Assembly: GCA_018662925.1 (NCBI GenBank)
Contig: JABJFC010000020.1
Coordinates: 1-40,508 of the forward strand
Length of the DNA stretch: 40,508 nt
Reading direction: 5' to 3'
From: Alphaproteobacteria bacterium
Lineage (GTDB): Bacteria > Pseudomonadota > Alphaproteobacteria > 16-39-46 > JABJFC01
A program made the translations under genes and the position numbers. Shown piece by piece: positions 33,966 through 40,508 of this stretch. Below the pieces are notes generated by a model. It was not told where the DNA came from and made no database searches. It saw nothing but the letters and a program-made list of their open reading frames with translations. Position 1 is the stretch's first letter. Each line of letters starts with the position of its first letter.

Positions 33966-35060
33966 GTGCAAATTCCTTTCACGTTTTCAAAATATATTAT
34001 TCGTACCTTCTTAGGATGGTTTTTTATCGTCTTTGCGGCACTTGTCCTCATCATCACCTTATTCGATACAGTTGAGCTTTTCCGACGCGCAGCCAGCAAA
34101 CCAGATGTTTCTGTCTTGATCATTATAAAGATGGTTGCCATGAAGCTTCCCTATATCACCCAACAGCTTATGCCATTCATTATCCTGTTTGCGTCTCTGT
34201 TCACTTTTCGAGCTTTCAACCGAAATCTTGAGTTTGTCGTTGCACGAGGATCCGGCATTTCCGCTTGGCAGTTTTTAGCGCCCATTTTCGCTTTAGTCGC
34301 CCTTTTTTCCATTCTGGACCTCGCCCTTTTGAATCCACTCACATCCGCCATGATGTCCCGATACGAAAAGTTTGATGCTCGTTATTTTAAGCGACAAAGC
34401 AACCCCCTTACTTTGTCCGATACAGGACTTTGGGTGAAAAACTCTGATCCTGATGGCTATCACATTATTCACGCAGATCGCGTACATCCTGATTCTGAAA
34501 AATTCTATAACGTAAGTGTTTTCAATTTTAACAATGCTGATGAATACAGGGGACGCATTGACACATCCGATGCGACCATTAAGGAAGATAAACTAAAGCT
34601 TGAGAACGTCTACGATTCTCCACGTCATGGAACAACGACCCAACAGGGAAAACGCACCCTAGAATCCAATATTAAAATGCGCGCCATTCAGGAAAGCTTT
34701 GCCTCTCCCTATACGCTCTCTTTTTGGGCTCTCCCTGGATTTATTCGTGTCATGGAAGCTTCGGGATTTTCGGGTCTCTCCCACAGACTTCATTGGAATG
34801 TCCTCCTCTCATATCCCGTCATCTTATGTATCATGATTTTGATTGCCGCCATCTTTACCCTCCGCTGGAAACGCAATCAAAGACTTACTTTTTCTATTGC
34901 AGGATCCGTTGGTTGTGGCTTCGTCTTTTACGTTTTTAACAGTGTTATGCATACGCTAGGACTCTCTTCCAAAGTGCCAATTTCTTTCTCTGTTTGGATT
35001 CCTATTGTATGTGTTGGGTTATCGAGTCTTATGTTTCTCCTACATCTCGAGGATAGTTAA
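33966..35060 (+). CDS. lptG: LPS export permease LptG
   Basis: A 364-residue partner of LptF with the same layout of six membrane helices and a periplasmic jellyroll. N-terminal YIIRTFLGWFFIVFAALVL, the ARGSGISAWQFLAP coupling-helix region, and C-terminal VPISFSVWIPIVCVGL fit LptG. The start codon is GTG, shortly after the lptF stop. Its TAA stop shares its last base with the lptD ATG (TAATG), a common coupling device. LptB, LptA and LptC are not in this window and must be encoded elsewhere. Confidence 0.93.
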   Translation: MQIPFTFSKYIIRTFLGWFFIVFAALVLIITLFDTVELFRRAASKPDVSVLIIIKMVAMKLPYITQQLMPFIILFASLFTFRAFNRNLEFVVARGSGISAWQFLAPIFALVALFSILDLALLNPLTSAMMSRYEKFDARYFKRQSNPLTLSDTGLWVKNSDPDGYHIIHADRVHPDSEKFYNVSVFNFNNADEYRGRIDTSDATIKEDKLKLENVYDSPRHGTTTQQGKRTLESNIKMRAIQESFASPYTLSFWALPGFIRVMEASGFSGLSHRLHWNVLLSYPVILCIMILIAAIFTLRWKRNQRLTFSIAGSVGCGFVFYVFNSVMHTLGLSSKVPISFSVWIPIVCVGLSSLMFLLHLEDS

Positions 35061-37330
35061 TGCGACTTTCTATACTGTTCTTTTCCATTGGAATTATAGG
35101 CATGGCTTCTCCTCTGGAAGCCCTTGCAAAATCCCTAGAAACGCCTTCCGTTCAAGAAACTGAAAAACCTATCCTGTTACGCGCCGACGATATTGCCTAT
35201 GATGAAGAGATGGGCATCACCACGGCCAGAGGAAATGTGGAGTTTTCAGATGCAAAACAGGTTTTGCAAGCAGATGTCCTTTCCTATAATGAAAATACGA
35301 AAATTATCACCGCCACAGGAAATGTCAGCCTCACGGACCCTGAGGACAATATCATTTTTGCAGATCATATTGAGATAACCGAAGATTATAAAGATGGTAT
35401 CATCGATGAATTCAGACGTCTCTCCAAACAAAATTATCGCCTAGCTGCTGCTTCTGGAAAGCGAACAGGTGGCGTTCGCACGGTCTTAGATCATGGCGTG
35501 TATTCGTCATGCGAGCTTTGCAAGACAGATCCAACCAATGCACCCTTATGGCAAATCAAAGCCATTAAGATAACCCGTGATGAAGAAGCAATGGACGTTG
35601 ACTATGAGGATGCCTGGTTGGAATTCTATGGTGTGCCCGTATTTTATACCCCGTATTTGAGCCATCCCGATCCAAAAGTTACCCGTCGTAGTGGACTATT
35701 AGCGCCAGCGGTCGGTATTTCAACAAGCCTTGGTGCCTTTACGTCCATCCCCTATTATTTTGACATCTCGCCAGACCAAGATTTAACCCTAAAGCCTCTC
35801 ATCACCACAAAGGGGGGTATTGTCTTTGCTGCTGAATACAGAAAGCTTTATGAGCACGGAAACTTTACATTTGACGGCAGCATTAATGAATCTCGGCCTG
35901 TTGGTGGCAATCAAACAGTCACTGTCACAAAGCCTCGCCGTATTCGCGGTCATGTTAAAACCGCTGGAGACTTTGACTTGTCGACCCAATGGCGAGGGGG
36001 CTTTGATATTAATCGAGCCAGTGACGCCACCTATATGAGACGCTACCGCATTCCAGAAAACACGTCTATCGTGCCTGACCATCTTACGAGTAATGCCTAT
36101 GGAGAGGGCTTTTATGGCGAAAACTACGTCATAACGAAGGCATACGTATTCCAACCCCTTGCTGCTGATGTCTCCCAGAAAGAAACGCCCGTCGTTCTTC
36201 CCAGCGTTGCCCACAGCTTTACCGGACCCCAACGTTCCATGGGTGACCACTTTTTCGCAAGCAGTAACCTATTGGCCCTCACCCGGGAAAAAGGCACGAA
36301 TATGCGTCGTCTTGCGGCCGAAGGAGGCTGGACAGTCCCCTATACATCCCCCTTTGGAGATACATATACCTTTACGGCGCTCCTCAGAAGCAGCCTGTAT
36401 AACATTGACAATTTTGCCCCCACTTCCGGAGCACGCAAGATTAATACCACCACTGGACGTCTCTTTCCTCAAATGGGCCTAGACTGGAAATATCCCCTTA
36501 TAAATGACAGTCCTTCCTTTCCGTTATTAATTGAGCCAAACGTTGGTTTTGTCGCTGGAACTGCCGGTGGAAATCCCATCAAAATTCCCAACGAAGACAG
36601 TCGTGACTTTGAGCTAGACGAAACCAATCTCTTCAGCATGGATCGCTTTTCTGGCTGGGATCGTATTGATAGTGGCCAACGGGCAAACTATGGTGTCAAG
36701 TTCCAAGCTTTTCCCGCCTTCTTGCATCATGCACACCTCTTTTTGGGCCAAAGCTACAGCTTCACCAGAAACAAGGCGATCCCTTTTTCAAGTGGTGTAG
36801 GTGAAGGCTTTTCTGACTACGTGGGCCGTTTAGAATTGGACCCCCATGAATACGTGCGATTCACCTATCGATTTATGTATAACCGGAAAGATTTCCGCGC
36901 CCGCCGCAATCAGCTTACCTTCCATGTGGGACCACCCGTATTCAACGTGCGCGGTGACTATTTGTTTATTGCAAAGCATGCCACTGACAGTGCCTTTAGC
37001 GGGAAAGAGCAAGTCATTGGAACTCTCAGTTCCCAGATCACAGACTTTTGGTCAGGATACTTTCAAACATCTCGAGATCTCGGAAAAAGTGGTGGCACCC
37101 TGACCCAAAACTTTGGCTTCCGCTATGAGGATGAATGCTTTACCTTTGACATCAAATATAAGCAAGACTTTTTCATCGATCGTGATGTCAAACCGGAAAA
37201 TGCCATTCTCTTTGGTGTCGCCTTCAAAACCCTCGGTCAAGTCTCCACCGGTGGCGGGGTTAATCCCGGCACCGCGGGGCGCAGCAATTCCGAATATAAC
37301 CGCGAGGATTTAATCAAGGCGCCCTATTAG
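35060..37330 (+). CDS. lptD: LPS-assembly outer-membrane protein LptD
   Basis: A 756-residue outer-membrane protein that, with lipoprotein LptE, inserts LPS into the outer leaflet. It has a signal peptide (1 to about 23), an LptA/OstA-like beta-jellyroll (about 40-140, with ARGNVEFSDAKQVLQADVLS), then a 26-strand barrel (about 190-735). Cys151 and Cys154 form SCELC, and a further Cys693 in YEDECFTF near the end is well placed for the inter-domain disulfide that LptD needs. LptE is often hard to recognise in alphaproteobacteria and is not seen here. SurA and LptD in divergent units makes functional sense. Presence of LptDFG indicates the cell makes LPS or LOS. Confidence 0.95.
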   Translation: MRLSILFFSIGIIGMASPLEALAKSLETPSVQETEKPILLRADDIAYDEEMGITTARGNVEFSDAKQVLQADVLSYNENTKIITATGNVSLTDPEDNIIFADHIEITEDYKDGIIDEFRRLSKQNYRLAAASGKRTGGVRTVLDHGVYSSCELCKTDPTNAPLWQIKAIKITRDEEAMDVDYEDAWLEFYGVPVFYTPYLSHPDPKVTRRSGLLAPAVGISTSLGAFTSIPYYFDISPDQDLTLKPLITTKGGIVFAAEYRKLYEHGNFTFDGSINESRPVGGNQTVTVTKPRRIRGHVKTAGDFDLSTQWRGGFDINRASDATYMRRYRIPENTSIVPDHLTSNAYGEGFYGENYVITKAYVFQPLAADVSQKETPVVLPSVAHSFTGPQRSMGDHFFASSNLLALTREKGTNMRRLAAEGGWTVPYTSPFGDTYTFTALLRSSLYNIDNFAPTSGARKINTTTGRLFPQMGLDWKYPLINDSPSFPLLIEPNVGFVAGTAGGNPIKIPNEDSRDFELDETNLFSMDRFSGWDRIDSGQRANYGVKFQAFPAFLHHAHLFLGQSYSFTRNKAIPFSSGVGEGFSDYVGRLELDPHEYVRFTYRFMYNRKDFRARRNQLTFHVGPPVFNVRGDYLFIAKHATDSAFSGKEQVIGTLSSQITDFWSGYFQTSRDLGKSGGTLTQNFGFRYEDECFTFDIKYKQDFFIDRDVKPENAILFGVAFKTLGQVSTGGGVNPGTAGRSNSEYNREDLIKAPY

Positions 37331-37615
37331 GGGGATGGCCTAGTTGTTCTAAAAAAATTAATCGCTTTTAATCTCTTTCTGCAATTCAATCTTATCTTAC
37401 TGATAAAAAAGATTTTTTTGGACGCCTAAATACAAAAATGCACAAAACGTGCATTTAAAATTTTATTAAACTTTATAGTATAAATTCATTGCATTTTAGC
37501 TGTTTTATGTATATTTTTAGTAGATGATTGAGTTTTGCTAGGTATCATTTTTTTGGAACAAGGGTGAGTTAGGCAATTTTTGGCCATGTATCCTTGTTTG
37601 ACTGATGGATAAGAT
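37331..37615. other. AT-rich region between lptD and the inverse autotransporter gene
   Basis: This gap contains a hairpin after lptD and, further right, TATAGTATAAAT near 37477-37488 that could serve as a -10 region. I found no good -35 partner. It probably terminates lptD and launches the surface-protein gene. No ORF or RNA gene is seen. Confidence 0.45.
37436..37467 (+). terminator. Possible terminator downstream of lptD
   Basis: AAATGCAC (37436-37443) and GTGCATTT (37449-37456) pair perfectly over eight bases with a 5-nt loop. It is followed by an AT-rich tract rather than a pure U-run. It lies about 105 bases after the lptD stop. Confidence 0.45.
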
Positions 37616-40508
37616 ATGAAATATTTCTCGAGTCACAGATTTAGACTCTTAGCAACAACGGCTATAATCAGCACAACACTATTGATCGAGCACTCGAGCT
37701 TTGCTGATGAGAAATCAAATTTTTTGGTTTTTGACAAACCAAAATGGAATGCTCACTCATTTATTGATTTAAAGGCAGGAAACCGACGAAACATTGGTCA
37801 GGTTGGGTTTGTATCACCATTGGCTCAGAATGATCGATCCATGCTCTTTACCGATTTCAGATATATGCACGATTCCACTAGTAATGCTGAAGGTAATTTT
37901 GGCCTTGCTTACCGCATCATACTGAACGACTGGGTTTATGGTGGATATGGTTTTTTTGATCATAGAAATAGTAGTTTTGGCAATACATTTAATGAACTTG
38001 CTTTTGGATTCGAAGCCCTCAGCACCACCTGGGAATATAGAATTAATACCTATGTCCCCCTTTCCAATAAAAAGCTTATTAACAGCTCAATAGAAACTAA
38101 GGACGAAATTGTTGGAAACGAGATATATATTAAAACAATTAATTCAGAAACCTTTGATATTCCATTGGGTGGATTTGACTTCGAACTAGGCTATCAAATT
38201 CTGAAGGGGCTCCGTCTCTACGGGGCAGTGTATCATTTCGCTGCAAAACAAGCACCATCTGTAACAGGCAGTAGAGTCCGCATTACTTATGACATCACCG
38301 AAAATTTTTCTCTCGAAGGACAAGCCCAGTATGACCGAAATCGGAAGGAAACTTTTTTTGCAGGCGTAAGATTTACGATCCCTCTGAGTGAAGATGGCCC
38401 CCAGCGTGAGCTAACAGATGTTGAAAAACTGATGTTGCGACCCATCGTTAGAGACGTCGATGCTGTTACTGTTTCGCAAACATCTTCTCAAACTATTCGA
38501 GAAGTTTTACTGCGTCCAAAAAACGGTGCTATTGATCAAGCATCTCCGACTTTACAAGAACTTGTGTCATCTCTCGAACGTGCCAACGTAGATTCGCTTA
38601 CCCCTTCTCAATCTTCACGGGCACTTCAAATTTATAATGCCAAAAAAGTTTATGGTGACGAGTTGGAACTCCTCAACAAAGGCAAGAATGAAGATCCTGC
38701 CAAAATTTCTCGTGTAAAAAAGAGAAATGCTAAGTTTCATGAATTGGTAGCGGCTTTAGAAAAGTATGATATCATTAGATTCCCTGAAAAAAACACAATG
38801 GAGCCAGTCCGCACTTTTCTCCAAAGAGTAGAAGAAACTAATACAGTTACTGATACTCCTGGTGAAAAATTTCCGGTAAATACTCCTGGAAAAATTCCGC
38901 TGTCCCCAGCACTCTCTTCCTCTAGCTCCTACAAATCTCCACAAAAGACTGGTGGATATGCTGGAGAACCATCTTCACCAAAAACACCTATTAAGCTGAT
39001 ACCCACTTGGAATGAGCCTCAAATTGGTGATGCTCCTAGAATCATTCATTCATTCGTCTTATCTGAAAACGCGAAACCGTCTACGGGAAAGAGAAGTGAT
39101 CCAGCAACAGTTGTCACTCCAACTAAAGATCCTTCAGGCTTACCCAGTCTATCCTCAGAACCCCCCTCCCGATTCGTACGAGGGGCAGTCACTCCTTCAA
39201 GATCGTCACGAACTGCTGAGCAAGAAAAAAGAGTGCTAAGAGGTGAAGGTTTATACCCAAAGTCAGCACAGAAGATCGGTAGGAGAGATTCATGGAAGCC
39301 TACAGTAAGCTCTCCTCTGGCTGCGGGAACCTTTAGAGGAAGTACAACTCTTGAACAAAGTGTGAAGCATCACACGTCAGATTTGAAAATGTTAAAGCAG
39401 AGAGAACTGCAAAAAATGGCTGCAGCTTCTATCTTGAAGACTCAGGCTTACTCACCCGATGATTCAACTAAATTGTCCCAAGCTGAACTTCGGAAGAATG
39501 CAGTCTCTGAAGCCTTGAGGGCACAATCTTTCTCAGCTGAAGGTTCAACAGCTCTTGCCCAAACGGAGCTTCGAAGAAAGGTAGTCACAGATACTTTGAA
39601 GACACAGACTCGTTCGTTTGATGGTTCTCTAAATATAGCCCAGGTCGAACTGCGCAAGAATCCAGTTGCTGATGCCTTAAAAGCACAGACTTACTCAGCT
39701 GATGGGTCTATGAATCTTGCTCAGGCCGAACTTAGAAGGAAGGCTATGGTAGATGCCTTAAAAGCACAAACGTATTCAACTGATGGGTCTGTGAATCTTG
39801 CTCAAACTGAACTTCGGAAGAACGCGGTCGCTAATACCTTGAGGGCACAATCTTACACAGCTGATGGATCAACAAGTCTGGCTCAAGCTGAACTTAGAAG
39901 GAAGGCTATGGTAGATGCCTTGATGACACAGACTTATTCAACTGATGGGTCTGCGAATCTTGCTCAAACTGAACTTCGGAAGAACGCGGTCGCTGATACC
40001 TTGAGGGCACAATCTTACACAACTGATGGATCAACAAGTCTGGCTCAAGCTGAACTTCGTAAGAATGCGGTTGTGGATGCCTTGATGACACAGACTTATT
40101 CAACTGATGGTTCTGCGAATCTAGCTCAGGCTGAACTTCGTAAGAAGGCTATGCTAGATGCCTTAAAAGCACAAACGCATTCAACCGATAGCTCCACCAA
40201 ATTAGTTCAAGCTGATGCACGCAAGGCCTCTATCTCAGCCGCACTATCTGATCAGACACACATCTCTACCGAATCGATGAACCTAGCCCAAGCCGAACTT
40301 CGCAAGAATGCTATGGCAGGTGCACTAACTGAGCAAACTCATATGGCTGCCGATTCGGTAAGTTTAGCTCAGGCCGAACTCAGGAAGAATGCTGTTGCTG
40401 ATGCTTTGATGTCGCAAACTCCTTCGACAGCTGATTCAACGAGTTTAGCCCAGACTGAACTTCGGAAGAACATTATTGCAGATGCCTTAAAAGAACAGAC
40501 TTATTCAG
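37616..40508 (+). CDS. Inverse autotransporter (intimin/invasin-type) with 27-residue repeats, incomplete at the window end
   Basis: An open frame of 964 codons without stop runs to the edge. It has a signal peptide (1-30, ending HSSFA). Residues about 45-257 fit the inverse-autotransporter beta domain (IAT_beta): RSMLFTDFRYMHD, then EGNFGLAYRIILNDWVYGGY with GFFDHRNSSFGNTFNEL, FDFELGYQILKGLRLYGAVY, and closing FFAGVRFTIPL. A Ser/Pro/Thr-rich linker (about 258-595) has SP/TP motifs and is probably extended. From residue 596 at least 14 units of 27 residues follow. No LysM or Ig-like domain is visible so far. Family knowledge: the barrel anchors in the outer membrane and the C-terminal passenger is exposed, often as an adhesin. 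Substrate and C-terminus are unseen. Confidence 0.82.
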   Translation, partial: MKYFSSHRFRLLATTAIISTTLLIEHSSFADEKSNFLVFDKPKWNAHSFIDLKAGNRRNIGQVGFVSPLAQNDRSMLFTDFRYMHDSTSNAEGNFGLAYRIILNDWVYGGYGFFDHRNSSFGNTFNELAFGFEALSTTWEYRINTYVPLSNKKLINSSIETKDEIVGNEIYIKTINSETFDIPLGGFDFELGYQILKGLRLYGAVYHFAAKQAPSVTGSRVRITYDITENFSLEGQAQYDRNRKETFFAGVRFTIPLSEDGPQRELTDVEKLMLRPIVRDVDAVTVSQTSSQTIREVLLRPKNGAIDQASPTLQELVSSLERANVDSLTPSQSSRALQIYNAKKVYGDELELLNKGKNEDPAKISRVKKRNAKFHELVAALEKYDIIRFPEKNTMEPVRTFLQRVEETNTVTDTPGEKFPVNTPGKIPLSPALSSSSSYKSPQKTGGYAGEPSSPKTPIKLIPTWNEPQIGDAPRIIHSFVLSENAKPSTGKRSDPATVVTPTKDPSGLPSLSSEPPSRFVRGAVTPSRSSRTAEQEKRVLRGEGLYPKSAQKIGRRDSWKPTVSSPLAAGTFRGSTTLEQSVKHHTSDLKMLKQRELQKMAAASILKTQAYSPDDSTKLSQAELRKNAVSEALRAQSFSAEGSTALAQTELRRKVVTDTLKTQTRSFDGSLNIAQVELRKNPVADALKAQTYSADGSMNLAQAELRRKAMVDALKAQTYSTDGSVNLAQTELRKNAVANTLRAQSYTADGSTSLAQAELRRKAMVDALMTQTYSTDGSANLAQTELRKNAVADTLRAQSYTTDGSTSLAQAELRKNAVVDALMTQTYSTDGSANLAQAELRKKAMLDALKAQTHSTDSSTKLVQADARKASISAALSDQTHISTESMNLAQAELRKNAMAGALTEQTHMAADSVSLAQAELRKNAVADALMSQTPSTADSTSLAQTELRKNIIADALKEQTYS
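39401..40508 (+). repeat. 81-bp (27-residue) tandem repeats, at least 13 full units
   Basis: Units begin at 39401 and every 81 bases after that; the unit starting at 40454 is cut by the window end. The usual unit starts (A/T)ELRKNAVADAL, continues with KAQTYS and ends DGSTSLAQ. Units vary mainly at the Lys/Asn position and in the ALK/ALM/TLR segment. Units at 39806 and 39968 differ at only two of 81 bases. Units at 39725 and 39887 are also close, showing a 162-bp higher-order period. Units from about 40211 on are more diverged. A weaker relation may extend left of 39401, but I could not align it. Confidence 0.9.

Noticed and set aside
39448-40103. Minus-strand frames within the repeat region
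   Set aside because: They are antisense images of the 27-residue repeats of the inverse autotransporter.
39401-40508. 81-bp repeats as CRISPR or non-coding satellite
   Set aside because: The units are contiguous without spacers, multiples of three, and keep one open frame with protein-level conservation.

Overview
The window looks like chromosomal sequence from an alphaproteobacterium of moderate to low GC, most plausibly an intracellular or protist-associated lineage such as Holosporales/Paracaedibacterales. That placement is an inference. It rests on alphaproteobacterial family members (COQ9-like, DUF2948 next to murA, Usg, RMD1/DUF155), on the run rpoZ-rel-DUF2062-acpS-lepB-rnc-era-(nuclease)-recO-parC, and on lptF-lptG-lptD divergent from surA-rsmA. 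An invasin-type surface protein at the right edge fits a host-associated life. I see no insertion sequence, prophage, CRISPR array or rRNA operon.

Layout. 1-2919: an alpha/beta hydrolase (+), then a minus-strand operon YbjN-like, proC, COQ9-like. 2920-3970: a small secreted acidic protein, a bidirectional terminator, tRNA-Thr(GGT) on the minus strand, and a 60-residue basic/acidic protein. 4036-8502: plus-strand cluster dcd, murA, DUF2948, RMD1-like membrane protein, cca. 8503-9341 has no convincing protein gene. It holds three tandem, minus-strand, about 100-nt repeats that read as small RNA genes, each ending in a hairpin plus U-tract. 9342-13096 (minus): oligopeptidase B and an exported, very repetitive Lys/Glu/Ala coiled-coil protein. 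13314-16331: an ABC exporter (+) facing a frameshifted MFS transporter (-). 16655-17717: Usg and a NYN-domain (LabA-like) protein.

17908-28390 is the housekeeping core: omega subunit with a long acidic tail, the bifunctional-type Rel/SpoT, a DUF2062 membrane protein, holo-ACP synthase, signal peptidase I, RNase III, Era, an EEP-family nuclease/phosphatase and RecO, then a small exported Pro/Asp repeat protein (-) and ParC. 28463-30410 (minus) is accessory: an exported GT-B-like protein and a LuxR-type ligand-domain protein without a DNA-binding domain. 30537-37330 is outer-membrane biogenesis: rsmA and surA leftward, lptF-lptG-lptD rightward. 37616 to the window end is an incomplete inverse-autotransporter gene (signal peptide, intimin/invasin-type barrel, Ser/Pro-rich linker, at least 14 repeats of 27 residues).

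The two most interesting items are the tandem sRNA-like array at 8659-9252, whose copies keep a CCUCCC/CUCCC anti-Shine-Dalgarno-like motif and keep pairing in a hairpin whose sequence differs between copies, and the repeat-bearing inverse autotransporter, whose 81-bp units show a recent 162-bp higher-order duplication.
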